Source: Mikania micrantha (taxonomy: Eukaryota > Streptophyta > Magnoliopsida > Asterales > Asteraceae). From it: a DNA stretch of 64,000 nt. The stretch lies in contig CM018691.1 in NCBI GenBank assembly GCA_009363875.1, positions 121,149,404 through 121,213,403 on the forward strand, read 5' to 3'. Positions 34,086 to 45,971 of this stretch are shown here, in pieces. The notes beneath the pieces are model-generated. The model was given only the letters and a program-made list of their open reading frames with translations. It had not been told where the DNA came from and searched no databases. The position numbers and the translations under genes were made by a program. Each line of letters starts with the position of its first letter. Position 1 is the first letter of the stretch.

Positions 34086-34821
34086 TATGTTATTTTAAGA
34101 TCACTATGAAGTAATGAACTATCATATGGGAAATCCTAGTTGTGATTAAGTCTATGTGTGATGAAATGGGTATCTATAGCTACAATGCAGGTGGTATTGA
34201 GTTCGGTTAAGTGTGAGGTGGGTTGGCGGCTTCATTCGTGATACGTATGCCCTATATATAAGCATGCTTAACTGGACGATATCCTATATGTACGCGTATC
34301 TATAGAGAGGACATGGGGATGAGTTAATGCCAAATGAGAATAACTGAGGCTTGTGCAATACAAGATGTGGTGTAAATAACTCTAAAATTTTTTAAATAAC
34401 TAAAATTATGAACTCGCCAACCTAGTGTTGACATTGTTTAAATGCATGTTTTCTCAGGTGATGAACAGGTCTAGTTACAAGCACCTGAGATTAGCTAGTG
34501 GATGTTGGAAAAGACCTAGCTTATTTTTGTGTCGTGCATATTTCTGAATGACATAACTTTAAATCTTTTTTTGTAAATCTTGTGCAGATACAAGATAGAA
34601 ACTCCTTGATTCTTTTTGGGTAGATTTACTTGGTTAAATTATGAACATTATTGGTGTAATTTAACTTTGTAATTCTATGTCAATGTCATGTTAGCATTTC
34701 TCATTATACATCATGTGCCATGAAAACAATCTGATCATTTTGATTATCCCATGATATCGCGCTCCGAGATCCTTCTGCCTAACGGGAAAGTTGATCCAAC
34801 CCATCGGCTTGAGGTGTGACA

Positions 34822-34907
34822 ACATTTTTGGGCTCGAGCTGGCTCGGTTCATTCGAGTTTTTTATCGATCTGTCCCGACTATTACATGAGCTGTCTTGAT
34901 TCGTTTA
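34822..34907. other. Short stretch between D0 and F
   Basis: These 86 bases contain GGCTCGAGCTGGCTCGG, like the GAGCTCGAGC words at 40930-41040. The piece is probably the left continuation of the fold-back repeat M1, interrupted by F. Confidence 0.4.
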
Positions 34908-37410
34908 TGTCGCACCCCGGCCTTCCCGGCGTTTACAAGGGTGCGACGAGAGCACCGGTCATCGGTACTCGGCAGGATCGTAGTCTCTGGTCACAGTTGC
35001 GAGACCCACATGTCTGGTTGCATACGTACATCCAATAACTTGGATAAAACAGTTTTGTAAAATCAGAGTTGCGGAAGTTTAATGTCTGAGTTATCAAAAC
35101 AGTTTTGAAATCATAAATTGCGGAAGCTAAGTTGAATAGTTTTCAAAACAATATACAGTTATAGTTGCGGAAGCGGTTTAAGTAGTTATCATTACATAAC
35201 AAGATATATAGTAAATGTTTTCAAATGGCCTAAGACACTAAAGCAGATGCAGGAGACTCCAGCCTAGCATCTTATTCCTGGTGTGCGTGCCTTAGTTACC
35301 TGAGAAAACATGCGAGTAAAAGGTCAGCACAAAGGTTGGTGAGAGCACATGTTTTTCATAAGCAATAAACATCAAATGTTTAAAGTAAGTGTTTGCAGGA
35401 ATACATATCATTACAATGCAATACCTGTTGATAGCTAGTCAATACAATTATATATATGTGGGTTCGAAACCGAAGCTGACTATGTGCCTCCTGCCATGTC
35501 CATCACAAGACAATGGCAAATAGTACTATCCTAGACTACCACGTTAGGCGCCCCGCGCTACTAACGGTCCGAGGTATGTTTGTGAGGACTTTGAGTTGTG
35601 ATGTGTACCATACATGTAAAACTCCCTTAGATGCTAAGATCTACTGAGGATGAGCTGCAACAGCTTTTGATGGTGGAGATTCAGTGTGTTGATGGTTGCC
35701 TCTAACCTCCTAGCTTCTTCTCCAAGCTCTAAGGACTCCAAGATCACCAAGAATGAAGGAAATGGCTTCAAGAGAGTTTCCAGAGGGTTTGAGTGTTGGT
35801 TCCAGAGGGTTTTGGTCGAAATTGAGTGAAGAGACTCGATGGAGTGTAAGAGAAACCGAGTGAAATGAGTTGGGGTTGTTTTTACAAAGTTATTGACTTC
35901 AGGGACTCGTCGCGTACCGCCAAGCCCAAGGCTGCATGGCCTTGGCGCACCACTATGAATAAAATATTTGGTTTCTCCCCCGAGACGCGCCGCATATCGC
36001 CAATGCCCTTGTTGCATGGACTTGGCGTACCGCCAAGGATTTCGTAGTTCAAAACTCCCTCTCATGCTTCGCGTACCACCAAGGAATTCGCCGAGGTGTC
36101 TTGGCGTACCACGAAGGCTTCCTTTTTCAGTTTTTCGATTTCGTTGATTCGATTTCATTCGTGTTCGATTGGTAACGTTTATACTAAATGTTTGGTTCAT
36201 GTTTAGCACAAAATCACATAATAACACATATGTTTGTTTGTTTGTTGTTTGTTCACCAACGTTCGTGAGGCTTGTGTGTGTTTCGATAATTTCTCGAATT
36301 ATCAGTGGTTGTTTGTGTTCATCTATTACGAAATGTGTAACATCAGTGCCGAAATCACACCGGAACAGTGATCTTAAACAGTAACATGAACAGTAAACAG
36401 GTACGAACTATATACATTTTAGTGCAATTTCCAATTCATATCCATTGTCATTATCATTTTGTGTTATCAAACAACAAGTTCAGAAACATTTAACAGAAAC
36501 AAAGTTCAGAATTTTGGTTCTTGAGTCAGATAATTACCTAGCAACACAGAACCATCATATGATTACTTGTTAGGAGTTATTATGTATAAACGTATGTGAG
36601 GCTTTACAGAACAAAACACACGGATGTTGTTATGTGAATGCTAAATTTACTGATTTTTCGTATTGGTGACGATCTGTACGAATATATCTGAAGGTTTTAC
36701 GTTCTGAATGATATCCAATAATTAAAAAACAATATTGAAAAGTATAGTTATCGTCGTGTTCGTACGGGTGACGATTCGAACGAATACGCGCGACGACTGT
36801 ACGATTCAATTTAAACTGTAAATTAATATTTTGAAAATTTTAAAAGAAATAAAAGATATTAGTTAATTTATTAGGAATCACAACTTAAAATAAATTTAGA
36901 AATCTTATTTTATAAACCGGGTCGTTGCGTGACAAAACTCACGAGAAAATGGTATTTTACGCGAAACCGATCAAGACCGAACGACCGGGTGTCTTGAAAG
37001 GGCATTAATGACTCCACCAACCACCACCCTCCCCTCTCCTTCTCTCATTTTCGTCCTAACCTCTCTCTCCCTCTAAGAAATTTTCTCTCAACTTCTCACT
37101 AAGATTTGGAGCTCAATTCTTGGTGGATTCAAGCATTTTCGGTGTCAAAACGATCCCCACGCGAAGTAGATCAAGGAGATACAAGAATTTCAAGCATTCA
37201 CCCGTCGATTTAGAGGTAAATCTCCATCTCATTTTCGGTTTTAGGGTGATTCACGAGTTCTTGTAAATATTGCCATGATAATCAGTTGTAAGCACTTAAA
37301 ATACTTAGGTTAAGGTGTTATACACACTTAGGCACTGTTAGGAGTGGGTTTGCAGCAGGTTGAGCTCGTTGGAAGATGATGATGATGCACGTCCGTGGTT
37401 AGTTCAGTCG

Positions 37411-38050
37411 GCCGAACCTTCAGGACCATGGCCGAACCCTAAACCGCCTAACAAAGAGAGACGAACCTAGCATCTTTCCTATGCGAACCTTCCATACTAG
37501 CCGAACCCTGCAACGAACCAACACCCACCCTGAGTTACGAACCTGTCGACCCTGATCGAACCTGCCACGAACCCTGTTGGTCTGCAACGAATCTGTGGGC
37601 ATGCTGCAGCCGAACCTGTGGACCTACTACCCGAACCCTCACAGCCGAACCTTCCATGTACAGACGAACCATGAGTGTGCCACGAACCTAGGACTTCAGG
37701 AGGATGTAGCCGAACCTTGAGTGATTAAATCAGCCGAACCTTGTACCTTCTACAACCTAGAACTACAACGAACCTAAGGAAGTATAACTAGGGCTGCGAA
37801 CCTTAGTGGGAAATCACGAACCTAGGATTACTCGCGAACCCTCCTATGGCAGACGAACCTTGTTCCTCCTCTCGGCCGAACCTTAAAGGTTCGTTGAGCT
37901 ACTGCCATTGCCGAACCTCTTGATCAACCTAGCCGAACCTATGGGATTGGGCAATAGGTTCGCTGACTTGGGTGTTAACCGAATTCAGATCTCGTCGAAT
38001 CAACGTAGTAATGGACTTTGGGCTATCAAAAACTAGTACTACGAACCTAA
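37411..38050 (+). repeat. CGAACC spaced-motif array in D2 (about 25 copies)
   Basis: I count about 25 copies of CGAACC, mostly CCGAACCT or ACGAACCT, in 640 bases, plus two GGTTCG on the other strand. Mean spacing is near 26 bases, but irregular. Spacers do not align with each other, so this is not a simple tandem repeat. Confidence 0.85.
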
Positions 38051-39074
38051 GGAATGATTAGTTGACCATTAACCTAAACTCCTCATAAGGATTAAACATC
38101 GTAAGTTGCATGCATGGATAACCACTTGAGTTTAGGTGTGAGTGTATGTATTGGGGTTACTATAACAAGAGCCTTCTTAACACACAATAACAACTCAACA
38201 TGAGTTGTTAGTATGTATAAGATTGTTTAACAATCGTATGACATCATTATAAGTTCATGGGAATCAAAACAAAAGTATAGCAAGCAATGTAAAACCAAGG
38301 ATCATCAATTGGGCTTAAGTGGGCCCAATGGGTTTAATTAAGCCCATCACCTGTTAAATAATGATTTAATTTAAGTAATGTAAGGATAATTAAAGAAAAA
38401 ATGTTTTATAAACTCAGTTGAATTTAGCTAAATGATGTTACAAAGTATGTTAAATTTAAATGGAATTTATTTAAAAATGTTTAGTTAAAAGTTGTTATGA
38501 TTATCTTATTGGGAAATTGTTGTAAATGGACAATATAATTGTCTGGATTTGAACAGAAAACAAAGGAAACTCTGCCCAAATTTCGTGAAAATCTAAAAGT
38601 AAATTGCTATAACTAATCATGGGATTGGGTTATAAATGGGTATTTAGGCTGAATTAGTTAGGCTAAGTCATAGAAGCACTTAGTAAATTAGGACACATAG
38701 TTACACACACCAAGACCTAACCCTAGATACAACGACCTATACATATACTTATCGTATTCAAACTCTTATAAAACAACTCAGGAACTGAAGAAACCTAAGC
38801 TACAACAAGAGCGCGCATTTTGTAATCGATCAGTTACATAGCAACACAGGTGAGTTCATTGCCCCTTTTCTAACATTTTGTTTTAAAACGCGGGGCTGAG
38901 AAGCATGCGTAAACTGTTTATTTAAATTGTTTACTTAAATGCTTTTAAATTCCTATATATCTTTTATATATGTATGAATGTTATCCTAGACCATGTCTAG
39001 GTAAATTTTATGCAGGTTTTTACTAAGTTTATCTACTTATGATATAAGTGGGTAATAAAGTTAAACTAAACATT

Positions 39075-39245
39075 TCAATCAATCAAACGAACTATTTTGA
39101 CAAAACAAGTGTGTGTGATTTCAACGAATCAAACGAAACTATTTTGAGGAATCAAGTGTGTCATTTCAACGAATCAAACGAAACTATTTTGACGAATCAA
39201 GTGTGTCATTTCAACGAATCAAACGAATCAACAAGTCATTTTCAG
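39075..39245 (+). repeat. Tandem repeat, about 43-bp unit, in D2
   Basis: A unit around ATTTCAACGAATCAAACGAA, followed by ACTATTTTGACGAATCAAG, occurs about four times with few changes. The unit differs in sequence from the arrays in D1, D0 and the H LTR although the position is equivalent. Confidence 0.85.
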
Positions 39246-40563
39246 GGAAAGTCTGGGAAATATCAAAGATAACATATGCCAACAAAACAATACGAAACAA
39301 GGGACGAATCAAGTACGAAACAAGAAATCCTACATTTCAAGAAGTCCTGGCTAGACCGTTTGATTTGTAGGTCATATGTTTGCTGATATTTACAGAATTC
39401 CCTAACTACTAAGAACCTTGATTGATAGACTAGTCCACTCGAGTTAACCAAGGCCCAATCATTAGGACTTAGAATTTTATTAAATGTTTATTTATTTATT
39501 TAATTAAGCATTTACTTTTCTGTTTCTACAATTATTGTGGTTGATCATAATTATGTGATGAACTTAAAGAGTTAATGAAACTTCTAATTGTGGAACTCAA
39601 GAATTAGTATGTCATTTTGGGTGTTCAAAGAGTATCATTTTCAGACGATCCAAGTGTTTACATTTTTCAAATGGATCAAGTAGGTGATTCAGGGTATTGG
39701 ATGAAACGCTTAATTGTCATTAACAACAAAATATTATGTGGTTCGATATGTGGTGGGACGGTGGCTGGGGCTTGTCCCCTACATGTGCCCTATATATAAG
39801 CATATTGGATTGAATAATATAGGTGGTTGTTGGTGAGGTTAAGGTTGTCATTCGAACATGTTATCAAATTCATTTTTAAATAAAACTATATGAACTCACC
39901 AACCATGTGTTGACTTTATTTTTGCATGACTTCTCAGGTGACGAACAGGTCAATTAAGAAGATTATGCTTTTGGACTAGGACTTCAGTTAGAAGACTTAG
40001 TATTTTTGGACCTGCATACTTTTGGAAACATCATTATACATTTTTTTTGTATATCTTGTGCAGTTACAAGATAGATATATTATGATGTTTATAATAGATT
40101 TACATTGTTAAATTATGGACGATATGGATGTAATTTAACTTTGTAATTCTATTCTACTTAGCATTTCTCATTTATGTATCATGTGCAATGTAACAATCTG
40201 GTCACTTTGATTATCACTCATGATATCGCGCCCCGGGAACCTTCCGCCCGACGGAGAATCCGATCCAACCCCGCCGGCTCGGGGTGTGACAAAATGTTTG
40301 CATGCTTGATTAAACATAATCAATATGTAATGCACAATCCAATAATTCTCCAAATTATTGATTTGCGTTTGTGTTTGCTACACTTGGTTTCCAAAACCAA
40401 TGTGCAATGTACAATTTGATAGTTCCTCGAACTATCGTTTCGCAGTTGTTTGTGTTTAACTCTTTCAATTAAACCTAATTAAATGAAATGCTACAAGTAT
40501 GAATGTGAAATACAAAATTGTAAAGGCTACAATCTACCTGAAATTGCCGGGTGTCACAGTTTA

Positions 40564-41505
40564 CAACCCTGGTTACGTTGTATTATTTAATTATTTGTAG
40601 TGATGTAGCAAAGTTTTAGACTCACTATCATTTATTTAACTACAATGATATAATTTACTGCTTTAAAAAAATCAAAAAAAATTGTTATTTTTGTGGTTGT
40701 TACATTGATGTAAATCCAAAATTTTTAGACCAAAATCAATTGAAAGTTACGTTTATAAAAAATTTAAATGTATTTTGAAACGAATTTTGGGTTATATTAC
40801 TATAAATTAAATACAGGTTATGTTGTATCAATTATTTAATTACAGTGATGTAACTAGGTTTTTTTATATTTTTTCCGATGTTCGTATTTGCATCAATCTA
40901 AATAAATTAAATAATAAAAAAGTAAACAAACCGAGCTCGAGCTTAAAAACTTTCTAACGAGCTAAGCTCGAGCCTTATTTTGTCTAAACGATCTGAGCTC
41001 AAGCTTTAACGAGCTTGAGATCGGCTCGGCTCGTTTACACCCTAAACGTAACCCATATTTAATTTACAACAATGTAAACCAAAATTTGTTACAACGCGTT
41101 ACAAATAATGTGTTATGTTTATACTTGTTACATTGATGTAAATATGAACATCCGAGGAAAAAAAACCTAGTCAAGACTATTAACGAAATTAAAAAGAAAA
41201 ATAAAACGAGTAAAATGGTGCACTTTTTATAAAAAAAATATTATGCTATATAAAAGTTATGGATGTATAAAAAAGAGGGTAAAATTTAATTATAAAAATT
41301 AGTTTTATTAAATATATTAGAAGGTGACACATGACACCACCATATTAATTCTAGCCTTTTGATATGGTACAAATGACTAAACTACCCTTATATATTAAAT
41401 TATGAATAAAGACACATGGCACAATCTTATAAACTTTACTTTTAGATTAACCATTTGATTTGAGTTAATAGGTTATTGATTAATCCAATGGTTTTCATTT
41501 GAACA

Positions 41506-41509
<4 letters not shown>
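40564..41509. repeat. Fold-back repeat M1 (right part) with GAGCTCGAGC words
   Basis: 41050-41509 is a diverged direct copy of 43520-43952 and an inverted copy of 42618-43060. It ends in ATTTGAACACTTA next to a TA run. The 40740-40930 part is a diverged inverted copy of the same arm sequence (ACTAGGTTTTTTTAT, TTCGTATTTGCATCA). M1's left terminus is not seen next to F and is probably beyond D0. No coding. Confidence 0.6.

Positions 41510-41555
<46 letters not shown>
41510..41555. repeat. (TA)n microsatellite
   Basis: About 22 uninterrupted TA units between MITEs M1 and M5. Confidence 0.97.
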
Positions 41556-41558
<3 letters not shown>

Positions 41559-41742
41559 ATGGTCAATTAAGAACTAGTGTTAGTTGAGAATTAAAAGAAC
41601 CATTTATAGGCATAAATTTGAAGGGCATAAAAGTAACTTCCTTTATTTTTAAAGGAAATTACTTTTATACCCCTTAAATCATGTGAATATAAATGTGGTT
41701 TTTTTAATTATTTAGAACTTATTGGTTCTTACTAGAATTAAT
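41553..41742. repeat. Small fold-back MITE M5
   Basis: The left half (GGGATGGTCAATTAAGAAC ... AAAAGTAACTTCCTTTA) is the inverse of the right half (TAAAGGAAATTACTTTTATACC ... TTCTTACTAGAATTAATCC) with some mismatches. The centre is near 41648. No coding. Confidence 0.65.
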
Positions 41743-41767
41743 CCGTATATGTGTGTGTGTATTAGAT

Positions 41768-42020
41768 ATAAGGTAGTGTTCAAATAATAATCCACTCTTA
41801 AAACATTAACCCAAATAACTTTGCCGAGATGAAGCCAAAGGTTGGATTTTTTTTTAACATCATTGTAAGTTTTACAACGATGTTAATTCTCAAAGGGTGA
41901 TAAATTTACGCAAACTCACAATAAGAAATGTTATAAATGTATTTAGAATGATGTCAAAAAAAATTCAAAGATTTGGTTTGATCTTGACCGGTTATTTCGG
42001 GTTACTGCACATTTAGTAAG
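41768..42020. repeat. Diverged copy of fold-back MITE M3 (M2)
   Basis: It begins AGTGTTCAAATAATAATCC and shares the GATGAAGCCAAA and CAAACTCA blocks with M3 in the same order. The right terminus is eroded near 42010. Confidence 0.65.
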
Positions 42021-42044
42021 TTATTTTTACTTCCATTCCCTACA

Positions 42045-42172
42045 TATGTGTGTGTGTGTGTCTATATATATATGTATATATATGTGTGTGTCTATATATA
42101 TGTATAAATATATATATATATATATGTATGTATACATATATGTGTGTGTGTGTATATGTATATATGTATGTA
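42045..42172. repeat. TG/TA/TATG microsatellite
   Basis: Alternating (TG)n, (TA)n and TATG runs between M2 and M3. They create meaningless open frames rich in Ile, His, Thr and Tyr. Confidence 0.95.
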
Positions 42173-42562
42173 TAGGATTGGGATCAAATGATAACTCACT
42201 CTTAAAGCAATAACCCAGATAACTTTGACAAGATGAAGCCAAATCTTGGATTTTGTTTGAACATCATTGTAATACATTTAGAACACTATGTTCTTTTATG
42301 AGTTTGCGAAAATGCGTCATCGTTTGAAAGTTTACATCGTTGTAAGTTTTGGGCCTAAAACAGTTACGGTGGTGTAAATCAAAAACTTACAACGATGATA
42401 TCTCTTAAACGGTGATGAATTTTCACAAACTCATAAAAGAACATAGTGTTCTAAATGTGTTACAATGATGTTCAAAATAAAAATTAAAGATTCGGCTTCA
42501 TCTTGGCAAAGTTATTTGGGTTATTGCTTTAAGAGTGGATTATTATTTGAACACTTCCCTAT
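42173..42562. repeat. Fold-back MITE M3 (about 390 bp)
   Basis: Left arm 42173-42360 and right arm 42375-42562 are long inverted repeats. The left terminus is TAGGATTGGGATCAAATGAT; the right terminus reversed is TAGGGAAGTGTTCAAATAAT. Both ends abut TA-rich microsatellites, consistent with a TA target. No ORF. Confidence 0.8.
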
Positions 42563-42617
42563 ATGTATATGTGTGTATATATATATGTAGATATATGTAC
42601 ATATATGTATATGTACC

Positions 42618-43952
42618 TAGGATTGTGCTCAAATAATAACCAATGGATAGAGCAATAATCCATTAACTCAAATCTAATGGTTAATCAAAAAGTTGAGTGT
42701 ATAGGATTGTGTCACGTGTCATCTTTCATATTTAAATACAGAAGGGTATTTTAGTTATTTGCACCATTTTTAAAAGCTATAATTAATTTGGTGGTGCCAT
42801 GTGTCACCTTCTAATATATTATAATATATCTATATTTTATTTAAAGTTTACCCCCTCTTTTTTTATACATCCATAAATTTTTTCTACTATAATATTTTTT
42901 TTAAAAATTGCACCGTTTTACTCGTCTTATTTTTCTCTTTAATTCCGGTATAGTCTTGACTAGGTTTTTTTATTTTTTTTCGAAAGTTCGTATTTACACC
43001 ACTGTACCAAATATTAACATTACACATTATTTGTAACGAATTGTAACTAATTTTGGTTTACATTTTCGTAAATTAAATACGGGTTACGTTTAGGGTTTAT
43101 ACGAGCCGATCCAATCCTGAGTTCATTAAGGCTTGAGCTCGGCTCGTTTACACAAAATAGCTCGATAACACCCGTAGTTATGTTGTATCTTTTATTTATT
43201 TACAATGATGTAACAAATACGGTTACATTGTTGTAAATAAATATGGTTACATTGTATCAATTATTTAATTACAGTGATGTAACAAATATGTTAGGCTCAC
43301 TTTAATTTACATCGTAAACGTAGTTCATTTTTAATTTACAACAATGTAAACCAAAGTTCGTTACAGTTCGTTACAAACAATGTGTTATGTTTATACTTGT
43401 TACATTGATGTAAATACGAACATCCGGAAAAAAATAAAAAAAAACCTAGTCAAGAATATAACATAATTAATGAGCTTGGGATCGGCTTGGCTCGTTTACG
43501 TTCCTAAACGTAATTCCTATTTAATCTACAACAAGGTAAACCCAAATTCGTTACAACTCGTTACATTGGTGTAAATACGAACATAAAAAAATAAAAAATA
43601 AACCTAGTCAAGACTATAACGTAAATTAAAGAGAAAAATAAGACTAGTAAAATGGTGCAATTTTTATAAAAAAATATTATAGGATAAAAAAGTTATGGAT
43701 ACATAAAAAAAGAGGGGGTAAACTTTAAATAAAAAAGTAAATATATTATAATATATTAGAAGATGACACATGGCACCACCAAATTAATTCCAGCTTTTTA
43801 ATATGATGCAAATGACTAAAATACCATTCTTTATTTAAATAAGAAAGATGACACATGTCACAATCTTATACACCCAACTTTTTGATTAGCCATTGAATTT
43901 GAGTTAATGGGTTATTGCTCTATCCATGGGTTATCATTTGATCACTTCCCTA
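42618..43952. repeat. Large palindromic MITE M4 (about 1.3 kb, arms about 430-470 bp)
   Basis: The left arm (42618-43090) is the inverse of the right arm (about 43490-43952): TAGGATTGTGCTCAAATAAT against GTTATCATTTGATCACTTCCC, with shared GACACATGGCACCACC and CTAGTCAAGACTAT blocks. The centre holds further TTACA/TTACATTGATGTAA words and GAGCTCGGCTCG. Flanked by TATG microsatellites; microsatellite also fills 42562-42617. No ORF. Confidence 0.78.
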
Positions 43953-44057
43953 TGTACATATATGTATATATATGTACATATATATATATGTACATACATG
44001 TAGATATATACATATACATATATAAATCTATATATGTATATATATATGTACGTATGT
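43953..44057. repeat. TATG/TACA microsatellite
   Basis: Repeats of TATG, TACA and TA next to M4's right end. Confidence 0.93.
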
Positions 44058-44553
44058 ATAATTGTATTGAAAGTTCTATATATATTTTCCATCTCAAACC
44101 CGTGTAGTCGGTCTATACCCACGCAAAAGAAGACAAGAAGTTTATGTATTTTGCATTGCTTTAGTCGCCGGAACCAACATGAAGAGAGAGATCAAGAACT
44201 GTTATCCCCGAACCTTTATCACCAAAAACACGGAACGAAGAGGGGCTTGCGAAACCGCTACTTTCAACCTTCCATCTAGTTTCAGTTACCACTCATAAGG
44301 TAAAATCCAGTCATTTAGTATGTTCTGATTATGCGAAAATTTGGTACATGTTGTTACCTTGGTAACCAGCGGTTTATGTAACAACTAGTATACGAGCAAC
44401 AATTAATTCTGAAATCCAAGGGTGTACACGACAACAATGGAGAAGAGTGTGGTGCGAGAATGACGATAATGATAACAAACACCTAATCAAACACACGGAA
44501 AATTCCTAAGACATATAAGGAAATCCGTTGAACCACATAAACATGAAGGAAAA
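44058..44553. other. Unclassified 0.5-kb stretch
   Basis: I could not match this stretch to any other part of the window. It has a short open frame and an AAG|GTAAAATCC donor-like site near 44299. Nothing identifies a gene. It may be the only low-copy DNA here, or part of an element without a second copy in view. Confidence 0.4.
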
Positions 44554-45971
44554 TGTAACATCAGTGCCGGAAACGTTACCGGAACAGTGACTTGTACGGT
44601 AACTCAGGTACGAACTATGTGTATTGCATGTATACTAATATCATTTGATGTTTGACACAGAACTATTACAAATTTATTTCAGAAACATGTTTCAAATCCA
44701 TGGCTAAACAGTCAGAAACCTATCTGACAACACATAACTACTAGGTGAATGTTAGTTAGGACATTATTATGTATAGACGCATGTGAGGTTGTATAGAACA
44801 AAACCATAACGGATGTCGTACGTGAATGCTAAATTGACGGGTTATTCATATAGGTGACGATCTATACGAATATACCTGAAAGTTTAACATTCTGAGTGAT
44901 GTCCAAAAATTAGAAAATCACATCGAAAAGTGTAGATATCGTCGTGTTCGTACGTGTGACGATCCGAACGAATACGCGTGACAACTATACAATTCGATTT
45001 AACAGTTAAATTTAACGTTTTCAGAAATTTAAAATAAACAAAAGATAATTAGTTAATTTACTAAGAATTACCACCTAAATGAAATTAATAAACTCTATTT
45101 TTAGAATCGCAACATTTCGTTACGATAACGATCGAAAACCGACACTTCTACGCAAAACCGAACGAAACCGAACGAACCCAAACACATCGGAACGATTAAA
45201 AGAATCAAATGGCATTAAATGTCATTTACCACCATTCACCTACCCACCCTCTCTCTCTCCATTTCCGTCACTCTCTCTCTCTCTAAACTCTCTCTCTCTA
45301 AGATTCAAAACCCTAGAAACCTCAATCCTTCACCAAATTGAACGTTCTTGGTACCAAAACGATCCTCACAACATGTAGAGCACGAAAGTACAAAGATTTA
45401 GAGCTTGGAACCACTGGAATAAAGGTAAAATCGAGTCCAAAGTTGCGATTTTAGGGTTTTCTTCACCCTTGAACGCCCCCACAGTCTAACCGGTTGTAAA
45501 CCAACAAAAACCTATAGGAATGGCACGAAACCACTTTAGGATGGTGTAGGGGCTAGTGGAACACCTAAAACTACCCACGAATTCAACCAAAGCAGCAAGA
45601 ACAGCCGACAACAATACCGTGCGAATGAAGGAGAGTTGTTCAGCTCGGCCGAATGGTCCTATACGAATGGATCCTCATTCGTTGGACACTACATTTGCTT
45701 GAGCTGGTCGGCCGAAAGAAGTAACAGACGAATGGGCTATTCGGGAGTTCTCGTTCGTGTGAAACCTGGTTCGTATGGTGCCCATTCGTATCACATTTCA
45801 TTCGCCATTCGAAGCTTCATTCGCATGACATATTTCTCTCGTGGGTGTTCATCCGTGAGACCTTATTCGCATGATACATATGGTTAAGGATCTCCATTCG
45901 TACCACGGTTCTCCTTCACCCCAAATCTTGGATGTTCATGCATGTAATACCCATCCGTATCTTAGGTTCAT
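44554..45971 (+). repeat. LTR D3, 5' part only (cut by element H)
   Basis: It begins TGTAACATCAGTGCC after gaaaa and follows D1 closely: GTTCGTACG block near 44945, CT-rich leader (45241-45302), AAAG|GTAAAATCGAG near 45423 and a CATTCG motif array (45620-45910). It stops at ttcat, where the H LTR begins with TGTGACAAC. The right part of D3 was not found after H. Confidence 0.82.
45620..45910 (+). repeat. CATTCG/CGAATG spaced-motif array in D3
   Basis: About fifteen CGAAT/ATTCG words lie at 15-30 base spacing. The array is copied again, with about 3 percent difference, at 55381-55690. Confidence 0.7.

Larger units (their letters stand above)
24027..34821 (+). repeat. LTR D0 (E-type), 5' end outside window, split by solo LTR J
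   Basis: 24027-24546 and 31646-34821 form one LTR of the same superfamily as the element H LTR. Shared blocks include a GTTGCGAT segment, GTGTTCGTTCGGGTGAC, a TATA box (GGGGTATAAAAACCCC near 31758), a CT-rich leader (31805-31850), AAG|GTAATGTG near 31986, a CGAGAACC array, a donor at 33238, CCCTATATATAAGC at 34250, an acceptor at 34457 and the end GAGGTGTGACA. No PBS follows, so this is either a solo LTR or a 3' LTR. Element A is inserted in it. Confidence 0.78.
36336..40291 (+). repeat. Solo LTR D2 (3956 bp) with TSD AAATG
   Basis: It begins TGTAACATCAGTGCC and ends CTCGGGGTGTGACA. AAATG flanks both sides (36331-36335, 40292-40296). Same block order as D1: GTGTTCGTACGGGTGACG near 36758, CT-rich leader (37020-37085), AGAG|GTAAATC near 37215, CGAACC array, donor CAG|GTGAGTTC at 38850, GCGGGGCTGAGAAGCATGC, tandem array (39075-39245), CCCTATATATAAGCAT at 39788 and acceptor TTCTCAG at 39937. 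Confidence 0.94.
34908..40558 (-). repeat. Solo LTR F (minus strand, about 1.7 kb) with TSD GTTTA, split by D2
   Basis: In reverse complement it begins TGTGACACCCGGCA (40558) and ends GGGTGCGACA (34908). GTTTA flanks both sides (34903-34907 and 40559-40563). The two parts, 34908-36335 and 40297-40558, make about 1690 bases. The strand-sense sequence carries several GGCGTACCGCC-like words (35905-36115) and the acceptor TTTTCTCAG|GTAACTA (intron end at 35300). The donor position reads GGAG in place of GTGAG, so it is probably lost. A 197-codon frame on the minus strand (36227-35634) crosses the motif array. Confidence 0.9.

Noticed and set aside
35634..36227. 197-codon minus-strand frame as a host gene
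   Set aside because: It lies wholly inside solo LTR F, in the element's own strand, and its Gly-Thr-Arg-rich blocks come from the GCGTACC motif array. Kept only as a low-interest LTR frame.
37411..38050. CRISPR-like array of short repeats and unique spacers
   Set aside because: The repeat is only 6-8 bases, spacing is irregular, the context is a plant LTR and no cas genes exist.
42027..44122. Open frames rich in Tyr/Ile/His/Thr on both strands
   Set aside because: They are translations of TA, TG and TATG microsatellites and have no coding character.
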